IMG/VR virus record: IMGVR_UViG_3300031963_013791
Coordinates: 44,664 to 108,663 of that record
Source: a virus
Direction: 5' to 3' (one strand)
DNA: 64,000 nucleotides
Shown: piece by piece, positions 31,713 through 39,721 of the stretch
Position numbering within the stretch: the first letter of the stretch is position 1
Layout: each line of letters opens with the position of its first letter
Notes under the pieces: model-generated
Seen by the model: the letters and a program-made list of their open reading frames with translations, nothing else
What the model was told of the DNA's origin: nothing
Database searches by the model: none
Program-made: the position numbers and the translations under genes

Positions 31713-31730
31713 AGTTTTCTGTTTTTTTAA

Positions 31731-31758
31731 TCAATACGGATTTAAATTAAAAACGTTT
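31731..31758 (-). promoter_or_regulatory. Class-1 promoter
   Basis: AAACG instead of AAACC, 15-base spacer, CGTATTGATT; about 20 bases before the GP88 start. Leftmost copy of the leftward series. Confidence 0.65.
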
Positions 31759-31766
31759 AAGAAAAA

Positions 31767-32147
31767 TTAAACTATTTTATATTTTTTTGAAATATAATTT
31801 GAAATTAGGTCTTTGACAAATAACTCAGCTATTTCAGAATCCATAAGAGGTTTCATTCTAACTACTTCTTTTGAAGGAAGTTGAATAGTATCATTAATAT
31901 AGTATTCGATCCTAAATATTTGTTCTGGTTCTTTCATTAGGCAGTATACCAGAATAAATTTAAGATTATTTGAACGGTCACGGATTAGGAAATTGATTTC
32001 TCCTAGTTCGGTTTCAAAATATCTTTTTTTAATCTGGAGCTTATAAGCTTCATAATTTGAACCTTCATAAATTTTACCGGGAATATCGTCCTCAATAATA
32101 TTTACAGAATAATCAATTTTTCTGGGCTTTGACATAGAAGTAATCAT
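31767..32147 (-). CDS. Hypothetical protein, 126 aa
   Basis: I placed the start at MITSMSKPRK because the region before it is a terminator hairpin. Beta-rich: KIYEGSNYEAYKLQIKKRY, then LKFILVYCLMKEPEQI. Soluble, unrecognised. A second ATG four codons on (MSKPRK) is also possible. Confidence 0.68.
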   Translation of the reverse strand: MITSMSKPRKIDYSVNIIEDDIPGKIYEGSNYEAYKLQIKKRYFETELGEINFLIRDRSNNLKFILVYCLMKEPEQIFRIEYYINDTIQLPSKEVVRMKPLMDSEIAELFVKDLISNYISKKYKIV

Positions 32148-32160
32148 TATTTTAAATTTA

Positions 32161-32196
32161 AAAAAGCAAACCCGATTTTCACCGGGCTTGCTTTTA
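32161..32196 (-). terminator. Rho-independent terminator
   Basis: AAGCAAACCCG and CGGGCTTGCTT arms with a T run; lies between the DUF932 gene and the 126-aa gene and ends the DUF932 transcript. Confidence 0.75.
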
Positions 32197-32211
32197 TTGC
32201 TGATTTGCGGA

Positions 32212-33072
32212 TTAAGCGAGTACCTCAGCCAGTACAAGTTGGTCACGTTTGAGCTTAGCCTCAGGAAGCTCTTTCGTATTACAGTTATAGATAGCGTAGT
32301 TCAAAGCATTATAAACAGTATACAATGTTTGAGGACTACCTTCATGATTCACCAGTTCACCGTTCTCGTTTACATAGGTCAAAGAACCTTTTATTGAAGT
32401 TTCCATATTAAAACGTTCAACAGCAGTTTCCAGAATGTTTTTCGAGAATTTTAGTTTCTCTGAGACTTGAAGAATCTTACTTACATCAGCTTTAATCTGA
32501 TTCATTTGTTCATAAACCTCCATATCTTGTTTAACTTCAGAAAGGAAAAGTTGAACAGAATTAATAATTTCAGAATTAGAAGCAATACTCAAGTCCATAC
32601 CATCTTCAGCAGCAGCAGCTTTACGGTGCTTTTTTGAGATGTTTACAGTGTTTCCTACTGGACGAGTAAGTCCGTTAGAGCAAACTACTCGATAAAAACC
32701 AAACTTCAGGGTTGTTTTAAGGGTTCCATCATAAGAATTCCAGACAGAGAATTTTGGTAGAATATCATTAACAGTCAAAGATTTAACTCGATCCCGTATA
32801 ATATAATCTACATAGAACTTTGTCCCGTCAACAATTGAAATTTTACGGTCAAAGGGAATTTTCTGGTCCTTCATCATTTTCTCCAGTGGTTTGTAAAGTG
32901 TTTCATTTTCACGGAGGTTGTAGGTGGAGGAGCAAAAACTTAGGATGTTACCATGTTCATCCAGAATAGCATGGTCATTTGCACGAGGAAATTTTTTACC
33001 GGGAAGGATTGAACCTAGTTCAACTTTGGATACCGGTGCGAACAGTTTTTTTAAGGTCTCAGAGTTTTGCAT
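32212..33072 (-). CDS. DUF932 phage/plasmid-like protein
   Basis: 286 aa with a pattern I recognise from the DUF932 (phage/plasmid-like) family: a VPxxK-type start region with FPRANDHAILDEHGNIL, STYNLRENETLYKPL, then FGFYRVVCSNGLTRPVG and a C-terminal LYTVYNALNYAIYN. Found in phages and conjugative elements, function unknown. Has its own class-1 promoter 65 bases upstream and a terminator. Confidence 0.86.
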   Translation of the reverse strand: MQNSETLKKLFAPVSKVELGSILPGKKFPRANDHAILDEHGNILSFCSSTYNLRENETLYKPLEKMMKDQKIPFDRKISIVDGTKFYVDYIIRDRVKSLTVNDILPKFSVWNSYDGTLKTTLKFGFYRVVCSNGLTRPVGNTVNISKKHRKAAAAEDGMDLSIASNSEIINSVQLFLSEVKQDMEVYEQMNQIKADVSKILQVSEKLKFSKNILETAVERFNMETSIKGSLTYVNENGELVNHEGSPQTLYTVYNALNYAIYNCNTKELPEAKLKRDQLVLAEVLA

Positions 33073-33140
33073 GTTTTTTTAATTTAGAATTTAAACGTAG
33101 TTTTTTAATTTAAGTTACAGTGATTTATTTCTTTTGTTAT

Positions 33141-33167
33141 CAATACGGAACAAAAAGAAAAAGGTTT
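33141..33167 (-). promoter_or_regulatory. Class-1 promoter
   Basis: AAACC, 15 bases, CGTATTGAT; unusually far (about 70 bases) upstream of the DUF932 start, giving it the longest leader of the class-1 series. Confidence 0.7.
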
Positions 33168-33240
33168 GACTAAATTAAAAAATTTTTTTAATTCAAAACA
33201 CCGGAAAAAATGTAAATTAAAAATTTAGATTCGTATATCT

Positions 33241-33340
33241 GTATGAAAATAGCCTCCAGTTTCCGGGCTGCTCGAGCTGGTCCGGACTGTAAAATAACTG
33301 GACAAAAAAAAACCGCCTCCATTTCTGGAAGCGGCTTTTT
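33241..33340 (+). ncRNA. Candidate small RNA 1 (class-2 promoter)
   Basis: The class-2 promoter is at 33211-33240 (TGTAA, 16 bases, CGTATATCT). The following 70 bases are GC-richer than the surroundings and begin GTATGAAAATAGCCTCCAGT; the unit ends in CCGCCTCC/GGAAGCGG with a T run. The terminator is shared with the ParB-like gene, which ends from the other side. No start codon with a meaningful frame follows. Confidence 0.55.
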
Positions 33341-33357
33341 GGGTTGAGACCTTAAAA

Positions 33358-33978
33358 TTAGTTAGCAATCAGGGTTTCAACAAGCGTATTAAGAGAATTG
33401 TTTTGGGACTTGCTGATTTTCTTACCTAAGAAATTCATAATTAGTTCCTTGATTTTCTCTTTACGAGCGTTGTTCTCTGGCTGGGTATTGTTTACCACAG
33501 ATACCGTAGGTTCTGTTTTTTCTTTGCGGGGACGACCACGACCACGCTTAGGTTCGGATACCACTGGTTCTTTTTTCTTTGACGGAGCCGTATCTTCCTT
33601 GTTTTCTTTCAAGCGACGGTCAATCTTTGAATTGATCAATTGCTCAGCCATTTTAACGAATTCCTTTTCGTCTTTAGCTTTACGTAAGATGTTCAAAGCA
33701 TCTGTTCCACGGATTTTTCCAGCTTTAACATAAGACTTCATGCGTGGAGTCATAGAGGCCAGATTGATCAAGTTGTAAACATGAGGCATGGACAACTTGG
33801 TTTCTTTCTGGATGATGGTAGGCTTTATATTATGTTTGGAGGAAAGCTGCTTTACAAGTGTAGCCTCCTTCAACATAGAAAGTTTAACACCATCATTTTT
33901 CTTTTTCAGTTGAGAGAAAATCTCTGCAACATCTGCCGAAAATTTCGGCTTCACGGATTTCGCTTTTGTTCGTGCCAT
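33358..33978 (-). CDS. ParB/KorB-type DNA-binding protein with AT hook
   Basis: 206 aa. Residues 20-110 follow the ParB/KorB helix-turn-helix domain (KPTIIQKETKLSMPHVYNLI, then YVKAGKIRGTDALNIL). The N-terminal nuclease-like domain of ParB is missing. The linker has a classical AT hook, KRGRGRPRK, suited to AT-rich DNA, and a basic tail. It is probably a DNA-binding regulator or partition-type protein. Upstream lies a longer AT-rich gap without a class-1 promoter. Confidence 0.85.
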   Translation of the reverse strand: MARTKAKSVKPKFSADVAEIFSQLKKKNDGVKLSMLKEATLVKQLSSKHNIKPTIIQKETKLSMPHVYNLINLASMTPRMKSYVKAGKIRGTDALNILRKAKDEKEFVKMAEQLINSKIDRRLKENKEDTAPSKKKEPVVSEPKRGRGRPRKEKTEPTVSVVNNTQPENNARKEKIKELIMNFLGKKISKSQNNSLNTLVETLIAN

Positions 33979-34198
33979 TGTAATTGAGTTTTGGGGATTT
34001 AATTTAATTTGTTTTGAATTTTACTGATTAATTAACAATTGACTGTTTGAAACTATATTTGCTTAATCCGATACAAATGTAGATATATTTTATTATCCGT
34101 GTCAAATTTCTTATAAAAGAAATGTTGTAAGTTGCTGATAATCAATCAAATAATTTTTTATTATTTTTTATTATTTTTTTAAATTATTTAATTTTTGA

Positions 34199-34372
34199 TT
34201 ATTTTTTATTAATTCCGAGTTCATTTTCAAGATGCTGGAGCAGGTATTTTGCGTAGCTGGTGAGTATAATATTTTTCTCAAATACGAACTGTTCTCTATG
34301 TTCTGAAACGGCTTTTTCGTAAGAAAGTTTCAGTTCCTTATATTTTTCTAGGTCAAAAACTAATTTATTCAT
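34199..34372 (-). CDS. Small helical protein, 57 aa
   Basis: MNKLVFDLEKYKELKLSYEK, then EHREQFVFEK and a C-terminal LLQHLENELG: a helical hairpin of coiled-coil character. Overlaps the upstream stop in an ATGA. Function unknown. Confidence 0.6.
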   Translation of the reverse strand: MNKLVFDLEKYKELKLSYEKAVSEHREQFVFEKNIILTSYAKYLLQHLENELGINKK

Positions 34373-34791
34373 TTGCTTGAGAATGTTTTTTCAAGTTTAT
34401 CAACGTTAGGTTTACCGATTTCAAATGAATAATCAGGAGCCTTAAAAGTATATTCTCCCTTTTCATCGATCAATAGGGAGAATCTGTACTTTTCAAGACT
34501 TCTAATTTCACGATTAATTTTAACTCGATATCCGGGAGAGCATGGACACATGGAGCATCCACAAAATCTATCCCAGACGACTTTTATTTCATCTTCATTA
34601 AATACTGTTTTAAGATCATTTACAATTTTGTTTAAATGAATTTGACCTTCTGCCGTAAGCCTACCTTTAGCATTACGACGATTTTCAAGTACTTCGAGGG
34701 CATTTTCTCCAATAATGGGTTGCCCTATTGTTTTCGATGCTTCATCATTAAAGAATGATGGATCAAAATAAATTTCTCCAATTGACTTCAT
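34369..34791 (-). CDS. Cys-cluster hypothetical protein, 140 aa
   Basis: Notable Cys-rich motif FCGCSMCPCSPGYRVKI near residue 78, likely a metal site. N-terminal SIGEIYFDPSFFN, C-terminal APDYSFEIGKPNVDK. I recall relatives in flavobacterial phages. Followed 3 bases later by the 57-aa gene through ATGA. Confidence 0.74.
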   Translation of the reverse strand: MKSIGEIYFDPSFFNDEASKTIGQPIIGENALEVLENRRNAKGRLTAEGQIHLNKIVNDLKTVFNEDEIKVVWDRFCGCSMCPCSPGYRVKINREIRSLEKYRFSLLIDEKGEYTFKAPDYSFEIGKPNVDKLEKTFSSK

Positions 34792-34795
34792 AAAA

Positions 34796-35029
34796 TTAAT
34801 TTTCTTGATTTAAATTATATACTTCTTCCTCATCAAGTCCGTGTTGAACTACGGCTTGGTCTTGGATGTGATCAATCAATGCGATGATACCTTCAAGAGC
34901 TTCATACTCTTTAGTTTTTGTAATAGGATTACTATTTGAATCTGTTCTGTATTGAAGTTCCAAAAGAGCTTGTTTTTGGTCTTTTAGAAGTTTCAAATCA
35001 ACATTTTGTATTTTGATATCGTATTGCAT
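34796..35029 (-). CDS. Hypothetical protein, 77 aa
   Basis: MQYDIKIQNVDLKLLKDQKQ followed by a helical segment and an acidic tail (HGLDEEEVYNLNQEN). The opening strand plus helix resembles small phage accessory proteins. First gene after a class-1 promoter. Confidence 0.7.
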   Translation of the reverse strand: MQYDIKIQNVDLKLLKDQKQALLELQYRTDSNSNPITKTKEYEALEGIIALIDHIQDQAVVQHGLDEEEVYNLNQEN

Positions 35030-35046
35030 GATTTAGTTTTTTTGTT

Positions 35047-35073
35047 CAGTACGTTTTTAATTAAAAAAGGTTT
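35047..35073 (-). promoter_or_regulatory. Class-1 promoter
   Basis: AAACC, 15 bases, CGTAC (C in place of the last T) 18 bases before the 77-aa gene. It is placed in the gap after the 99-aa gene's stop. Confidence 0.65.
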
Positions 35074-35075
35074 GA

Positions 35076-35375
35076 CTAAATTACAGAATAGTCGCTTACT
35101 TTTTTAATAATCTTTTTGGATGGCCAGTTTAAATACCTTTCATTTATCTTAAGTGCTAGAAAATAAAGGGTTTGACCACCATTACAAGTCATTATCATTT
35201 GCACATATTCTTCTGCTACGGTACCATCTTTCATTTTATAACGCAGCAATTTTATTGAATTTGTGCTGCCTACATTTCCGATAACCACTGGATTTACTTC
35301 AGAATCCTTTTTTGTTTTTATATAAGCTTTAGCTGTTGAATCTAATCCGACATTAATATTCACAATATTTTTCAT
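35076..35375 (-). CDS. Hypothetical protein, 99 aa
   Basis: MKNIVNINVGLDSTAKAYIK, a beta-rich start, then EEYVQMIMTCNGGQTLYFLA and a basic C-terminal part. Probably soluble. No promoter of either class directly before it. Confidence 0.72.
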   Translation of the reverse strand: MKNIVNINVGLDSTAKAYIKTKKDSEVNPVVIGNVGSTNSIKLLRYKMKDGTVAEEYVQMIMTCNGGQTLYFLALKINERYLNWPSKKIIKKVSDYSVI

Positions 35376-35409
35376 TTTTAACTTCCCTCCACTATCCTTG
35401 ATTTAAAAT

Positions 35410-35649
35410 TTAAATTGTCTCACCCATAAATTCATAGATGATTGTTTTTTGATCTTGTTCAGATAAAATATCCCAAACATCATCATCGACGCAAGTTATC
35501 TTATCCATGAAGTCATCTACATTACGTAGTTCTTGTAATCGTCCATCTACAAAGTAAGAAGTTTGTAGACCTGTATTTGGGTTTTGTAATTTGACTGTAG
35601 GGAGAATACCCGCTACAAATTCATTTCTATTTTCTGGATTACGTGGCAT
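35410..35649 (-). CDS. Hypothetical protein, 79 aa
   Basis: MPRNPENRNEFVAGILPT, PNTGLQTSYFVDGRL, and an acidic C-terminal helix (CVDDDVWDILSEQD). Preceded by AT-rich sequence with TTTAAACGTAAA, a different motif. Function unknown. Confidence 0.7.
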   Translation of the reverse strand: MPRNPENRNEFVAGILPTVKLQNPNTGLQTSYFVDGRLQELRNVDDFMDKITCVDDDVWDILSEQDQKTIIYEFMGETI

Positions 35650-35695
35650 ATCTTTTTTTAATTTAAACGTAAATTTTTATTTTTTGTTACTTATT

Positions 35696-35884
35696 TTATT
35701 TTTCTTCTGTTTCACCGGTTTCAGTGTCCACCTCAAAAGACCTTTCACTATCTATTTCTTTGACATGTACATACCAGTTAGGATTCATTGCTACATTGGC
35801 CAGCAGCATTTCAGCTGCTTCAGCTGGAGATGATGCTTTATAACTCATTGAGAGTTTGCATTCGTACCATTTTTCTTGTTCCAT
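35696..35884 (-). CDS. Hypothetical protein, 62 aa
   Basis: MEQEKWYECKLSMSYKASSP, then AEAAEMLLANVAMNPNWYVHV, and an acidic end. The pattern of one strand, one helix and a strand resembles a small phage domain that is often found duplicated. Confidence 0.7.
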   Translation of the reverse strand: MEQEKWYECKLSMSYKASSPAEAAEMLLANVAMNPNWYVHVKEIDSERSFEVDTETGETEEK

Positions 35885-35887
35885 ATC

Positions 35888-36187
35888 TTATAGATCGTTT
35901 AAAATTTCTCTTGAAGCTATTTTGCGGGACCCAACCCCGGTCGCAAGCACTGCTTGAATTTCTTTATCTAGATCATCTACTGTTTTAAAATTTCTTGGAC
36001 TCATCGGTAAGGATCTCTGAAGTTGCATATTAGATATCGAGAATGGAGTCCCGCTATCTTGCCACCCTCCATAATAAACATAACTCAACACATTATCTTG
36101 ATCTAATATCACACTGAGTGTTTTTGCATTGCCTTGAGGCCCATATGTTGGATCAAACAAGCGGTAAATTATAAGTCTCTTTTTCAT
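35888..36187 (-). CDS. Hypothetical protein, 99 aa
   Basis: Starts MKKRLIIYRLFDPTYGPQGN, followed by YVYYGGWQDSGTPFSIS. Aromatic and beta-rich. The ending is a helix with GSRKIASREILNDL. Gap of 3 bases to the next gene; not recognised. Confidence 0.73.
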   Translation of the reverse strand: MKKRLIIYRLFDPTYGPQGNAKTLSVILDQDNVLSYVYYGGWQDSGTPFSISNMQLQRSLPMSPRNFKTVDDLDKEIQAVLATGVGSRKIASREILNDL

Positions 36188-36190
36188 ATG

Positions 36191-36574
36191 TTATGCTGTT
36201 ATTGATTTTTGAATGTACAGACCGTAGTCCACTGATATAACACTGTCAAATTTCTTTCCGTCCACTATTTCACCGTTATAAACCCAATTAGGTTGAACCC
36301 TTGGATTATAACGAATTCTCTGCTCGTTATCTTTTTCGAAGTTTTCAGTTCGAATCTCAATTTCCTTACAAAGGACCCAAGCACACACTGTTTTATTAGC
36401 ACCGTCAAATATCTTCTGAGCGGTCGTTTTGTAATTCTTCAGTATACAATCATGCATGTTTAATTGAACATCTGTAGGATGATGGTATTCTATTTTACCA
36501 TCCGGATACTCGATTTTCCACTTCATGTAGTTCTTACCGGTACCTAAATTGAATCTTACTTTTATACTTTTCAT
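36191..36574 (-). CDS. Phage-conserved hypothetical protein, 127 aa
   Basis: Sequence pattern familiar from phages and large mobile elements: MKSIKVRFNLGTGKNYMKW, YHHPTDVQLNM, KTVCAWVLCKEIEI, and YNPRVQPNWVYNG. These parts recur together in a family of unknown function. Starts with an ATGA overlap. Confidence 0.82.
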   Translation of the reverse strand: MKSIKVRFNLGTGKNYMKWKIEYPDGKIEYHHPTDVQLNMHDCILKNYKTTAQKIFDGANKTVCAWVLCKEIEIRTENFEKDNEQRIRYNPRVQPNWVYNGEIVDGKKFDSVISVDYGLYIQKSITA

Positions 36575-36792
36575 GCGTCTATTAGGTCTAATTCAGTTAA
36601 AATATTTTTTTCTTCTTCAGTCAGTTCGTCGAAACATTCTACATCACAATACCATAATGAGAATGGTACTTCTGAAAAGAATTCCTCAACTTCAGATTCA
36701 AGGTTTTCTTTTGTTCTACCGTCGATCCGGAATGTGCGGGAAACGTTTGTAGAACTGTTTTTGTCAAAGACATGGATGGTTACCGTTTTCAT
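36571..36792 (-). CDS. Hypothetical protein, 73 aa
   Basis: MKTVTIHVFDKNSSTNVSRT and a later FFSEVPFSLWYCDVECFDELT. A compact beta-alpha protein with two Cys near the C-terminus. Coupled by ATGA to the following gene. Confidence 0.7.
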   Translation of the reverse strand: MKTVTIHVFDKNSSTNVSRTFRIDGRTKENLESEVEEFFSEVPFSLWYCDVECFDELTEEEKNILTELDLIDA

Positions 36793-36793
36793 A

Positions 36794-36961
36794 TTAATCT
36801 TCTTGTAGATATTGTTCTTCTAAGTATAGTGCTATTGTTTCTGGACTTTCACCTTCATTCACCTCCACAACATCGATGTGTTTATGAATTAGTTCTATTG
36901 CTTTTTCTTTTCCGAAACCGTGGTTTTTCATTAGAGCATCTACAACTTGTTTATGTTCCAT
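36794..36961 (-). CDS. Small protein, 55 aa
   Basis: MEHKQVVDALMKNHGFGKEK, then an acidic helix and a basic C-terminal part. A further ATG three codons upstream (36970) is in frame. It is 2 bases before the next gene, with the class-1 promoter just ahead. Confidence 0.6.
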   Translation of the reverse strand: MEHKQVVDALMKNHGFGKEKAIELIHKHIDVVEVNEGESPETIALYLEEQYLQED

Positions 36962-36978
36962 AACTATCATTTTTTAAT

Positions 36979-37005
36979 CAATACGATTTTAAATTAAAAA
37001 GGTTT
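36979..37005 (-). promoter_or_regulatory. Class-1 promoter
   Basis: AAACC, 15 bases, CGTATTGATT, 20 bases from the 55-aa gene start. The rightward gene at 37050 begins beyond it, so the element points away from that gene. Confidence 0.72.
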
Positions 37006-37049
37006 AAAATTTATAAAAAAAAATATATTTATAAGTAAATAAGCTTTTA

Positions 37050-37709
37050 ATGGGAAATATTGAAAAATTAAGGTTTTTGATTAGGTCATTGATTCAAGAA
37101 ACGATCATGACCAAACATTTTATGGATAGAAGGTTTTTAAGACTGGATAGTAGTGATACTGATTTTCCGGGAACTTATCCTAAATTTAGAGAAACAGTAG
37201 ATGACGCTATTAATTTTTTATGGAAAAAAGTGGATTTTGACAAAGACCTAAGACTGGCAATTGAATTAAAATCCCCACAGACATTCACAGCATTTGATAA
37301 GGAAAAAAAAGAATTTTCTAAGGGTGATAGAATTTACTTCTTAGTTCAGCATGGTAATGAACTAGAGACCTTAGTTTTTGATAGAAAGGATAAAGTTGAT
37401 TTAAGGGTTGACTACTATGTTCCTTTTGTAGAATTAAAGAATTTTGTTGTAAACAACAATATTTCTTATTTGACCAGTAAAGAGATTAAACAAATATTAA
37501 AAAAACCAGTACCTGTATCTACTCAACCAAAAGAATTAATTTATTTGGTAAACGGTAAAAAATGGGTTTTTGACAAAGAAGGTTCTAAGTTTTTCGAAAG
37601 AAATAAAAAAGAAAATTCTTATGATGTTTACGACATACTGGATGATAAAATTGAAAATGTCAAATTAACTCAACAACAAAAAGATGAAATATTATCTTAC
37701 TTGCTATAG
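37050..37709 (+). CDS. Hypothetical protein, 219 aa (rightward)
   Basis: One of two rightward genes inside the leftward block. Charged and Lys-rich: MGNIEKLRFLIRSLIQETI, LVQHGNELETLVFDRKDKV, and a C-terminal LTQQQKDEILSYL. No domain or membrane segment; I do not recognise it. Ends overlap the converging gene by 13 bases. No class-1 promoter faces it. Confidence 0.75.
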   Translation: MGNIEKLRFLIRSLIQETIMTKHFMDRRFLRLDSSDTDFPGTYPKFRETVDDAINFLWKKVDFDKDLRLAIELKSPQTFTAFDKEKKEFSKGDRIYFLVQHGNELETLVFDRKDKVDLRVDYYVPFVELKNFVVNNNISYLTSKEIKQILKKPVPVSTQPKELIYLVNGKKWVFDKEGSKFFERNKKENSYDVYDILDDKIENVKLTQQQKDEILSYLL

Positions 37710-38068
37710 TAATATTTAACATTTTCAAGAAAACTCCACTCTCTTAAACTTAAGTTTTTACTACCAATATCATTAACTTTTTCTAGAACATCATTAAGAT
37801 ATAATACTTCTTTTTCTGGTACTAGTGCTTTTACATTTTTCTCGTACCCGTTTTCTTTAATGTATATTTTAAGTTTTTCTATTGAGTCGTCATACACATC
37901 GCAGTATGCTACCTGTTTACCTTCCTCGTGATTAGTTCTTTCAAAAAAATGCCATGCCTCCTTCAAGAAGGCAAGTAAAATATCCTCTGACCTTGCGATT
38001 ATCAAGATATTAGTCCAATCACACCATCCTATTTTAACCAAATCTACTGAAGAAGGATTATCGTTCAT
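37697..38068 (-). CDS. Hypothetical protein, 123 aa
   Basis: I chose the ATG of MNDNPSSVDLVKIG, directly after the upstream stop, over one 16 codons earlier. Contains WCDWTNILIIARSEDILLAF and a Lys-rich tail ending in SFLENVKYYYSK. Its 3' end overlaps the rightward gene by 13 bases. Confidence 0.7.
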   Translation of the reverse strand: MNDNPSSVDLVKIGWCDWTNILIIARSEDILLAFLKEAWHFFERTNHEEGKQVAYCDVYDDSIEKLKIYIKENGYEKNVKALVPEKEVLYLNDVLEKVNDIGSKNLSLREWSFLENVKYYYSK

Positions 38069-38069
38069 T

Positions 38070-38447
38070 TTAACTCTTTTCAATTTTTTGGATGATATAT
38101 TCATCCACATTACCACCTACAATACAACCATTACTTGAAATCAAATCAGATGATGCTATGTTATTTGACATTTCCTCAATAGCATCCTCCAAAGTAGATT
38201 CTGAATCCATTTCAATTTCAACAACCATCTTTACCTCTACAAATGCTTTCTTTGTTTTTGGTGTATAATCACAAATGTTATCATCACATTCAGTCCAAAT
38301 CCTGAAATCATTTGTTGCTACACCAACATACACTCCAAGTTTATCTTGACAATAATCTTTGAAAACAATAGGAATATTCACATCTGAGATATTTAATTCT
38401 CTGCATAGGTCAATAATACCTTGTGGAATTTCAAGTTCTATTTTCAT
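38070..38447 (-). CDS. Hypothetical protein, 125 aa
   Basis: MKIELEIPQGIIDLCREL is the likely start (a class-1 promoter lies just ahead). DDNICDYTPKTKKAFVEVKM and the final helix (GCIVGGNVDEYIIQKIEKS) are distinctive. Soluble, no known family. Confidence 0.72.
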   Translation of the reverse strand: MKIELEIPQGIIDLCRELNISDVNIPIVFKDYCQDKLGVYVGVATNDFRIWTECDDNICDYTPKTKKAFVEVKMVVEIEMDSESTLEDAIEEMSNNIASSDLISSNGCIVGGNVDEYIIQKIEKS

Positions 38448-38465
38448 AATATTTTGTTTTTTAGT

Positions 38466-38492
38466 CAATACGGATTTAAAATAAAAAGGTTT
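38466..38492 (-). promoter_or_regulatory. Class-1 promoter
   Basis: AAACC, 15 bases, CGTATTGAC; 20 bases before the 125-aa gene start. Confidence 0.72.
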
Positions 38493-38495
38493 AAA

Positions 38496-38906
38496 TTATT
38501 CCATAATTTCATTAACTATTTTTGCCGAAGAAACAACCATAGTTTTTATAACCTTACCATCAACATATCTAGATAGGGAGAACTCATCAACTGAATCCAG
38601 ATGTTCTTGAACTTTGTCAAATATCTCATTATATTCTTTTTCTGACAAAAGCGTTCCACAAGTCCATCCAACATTGCCAATCTCTTTTATTCGATAACAG
38701 CCCCAAGGGTTTTCTACTGAGTTAACTTCCCAATCATCCTCCGTCAATTCAGCCAAACTCTTTTCACGATTTTTAATGGTCACACTCTTTGTATAACCAC
38801 AATCTGAACAGTGAACATATTCTTCACCGGTTTTGTAATAAAAATCATCGTAGCAATCAGGAGACTTGCAATTAGGACATTCGATGTAATCAATAACTGA
38901 ACCCAT
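38496..38906 (-). CDS. Zinc-ribbon protein, 136 aa
   Basis: An N-terminal zinc ribbon (ECPNCKSPDCYDDFY followed by HCSDCGYTK) similar to Lar-type or restriction-alleviation-like phage proteins, then a C-terminal domain with WEVNSVENPWGCYRI. Likely a nucleic-acid or protein adaptor; activity unknown. Confidence 0.76.
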   Translation of the reverse strand: MGSVIDYIECPNCKSPDCYDDFYYKTGEEYVHCSDCGYTKSVTIKNREKSLAELTEDDWEVNSVENPWGCYRIKEIGNVGWTCGTLLSEKEYNEIFDKVQEHLDSVDEFSLSRYVDGKVIKTMVVSSAKIVNEIME

Positions 38907-38931
38907 ATTTTTAAGTTTTAAAGTTTAATAT

Positions 38932-38958
38932 CAATACGGATTTAAAAAAAAAAGGTTT
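38932..38958 (-). promoter_or_regulatory. Class-1 promoter
   Basis: AAACC, 15 bases of which most are T, CGTATTGAT; 29 bases before the zinc-ribbon gene. Confidence 0.7.
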
Positions 38959-38964
38959 AAAAAA

Positions 38965-38990
38965 AAGGTGAACTTTTTTTAGTTCACCTT
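38965..38990 (-). terminator. Rho-independent terminator
   Basis: AAGGTGAAC/GTTCACCTT arms around a T-rich loop, downstream of the small lipoprotein gene. Confidence 0.7.
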
Positions 38991-39014
38991 AATTTAGTCG
39001 GGGGAGAGATATTA

Positions 39015-39209
39015 TTAGTTTGCACTAACTGTATCTACCACAGTTGCAGAATCAGCAACAGTTGCAGTTGAATCTACGGTTTCTACAACCGTTGAATCAA
39101 CAGCCGTAGAATCTACAGTGGCCGTTTCTTCAGTAGCAGATCCACCGCCACATGAAGTAAGTGCAAAAGTTGTTGCAACAAGACTTAGGATAACAAATAC
39201 TTTTTTCAT
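39015..39209 (-). CDS. Small lipoprotein with VDST repeats, 64 aa
   Basis: Signal peptide with lipobox (VATTFALTSCGGG), then a mature part built of Val, Asp, Ser, Thr and Ala: DSTAVDSTVVETVDST. Such low-complexity tails are seen in flavobacterial lipoproteins. I used the ATG of MKKVFVI; a longer frame upstream has no signal peptide pattern. Confidence 0.75.
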   Translation of the reverse strand: MKKVFVILSLVATTFALTSCGGGSATEETATVDSTAVDSTVVETVDSTATVADSATVVDTVSAN

Positions 39210-39331
39210 TTTATTTTTATATAAATTTAGTTTGTGAGTACATAAATAGCATATAATTTTCACAGAATAAAGAATTAAAATGAATTTAATTTAATTTGTT
39301 AATAACTTTTTGATTATTAACAAGTTATGTT

Positions 39332-39721
39332 TTATTTAAGTACGAACAGGGTGGTTAATACTACTATTATTCCAGTGTAAAGCATATTCTTTTTCTTTGC
39401 CCGATTTATTTGACCATGATAATTTATAATCAAGGAATTTTTCATTTCCAATGAATCACGACAAGTAGAACACTCGTCTAATTGATTCCGGATTTGTTGA
39501 CGCAGGGAGATATTTTCACTTTTCTGAACATTTACATTTTCAGAAAGTTCCTCAACCTTTTTCTCGTTCAAATCACCACGAATCAAATCTTGTTTGATAA
39601 AGGATAAATATCTCATTGGAAAACAAACCAAGCTATCATCAGCGATGATCATATCGTTCTGTGAAAAACTCTTTGAGTTCGACAGCATCACGACCACGAG
39701 CAATAGGAAGATTTTTTTCAT
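39332..39721 (-). CDS. Signal-peptide and C-terminal membrane protein, 129 aa
   Basis: N-terminal signal peptide (IFLLLVVVMLSNSKSFSQ), a coiled-coil-like middle (KKVEELSENVNVQKSENI) with CSTC, and a C-terminal transmembrane segment (LYTGIIVVLTTLFVL). It overlaps the upstream gene by 83 bases, as spanin genes often do. Topology sugg­ests an envelope-spanning role, but it has no lipobox, so the assignment is tentative. Confidence 0.68.
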   Translation of the reverse strand: MKKIFLLLVVVMLSNSKSFSQNDMIIADDSLVCFPMRYLSFIKQDLIRGDLNEKKVEELSENVNVQKSENISLRQQIRNQLDECSTCRDSLEMKNSLIINYHGQINRAKKKNMLYTGIIVVLTTLFVLK

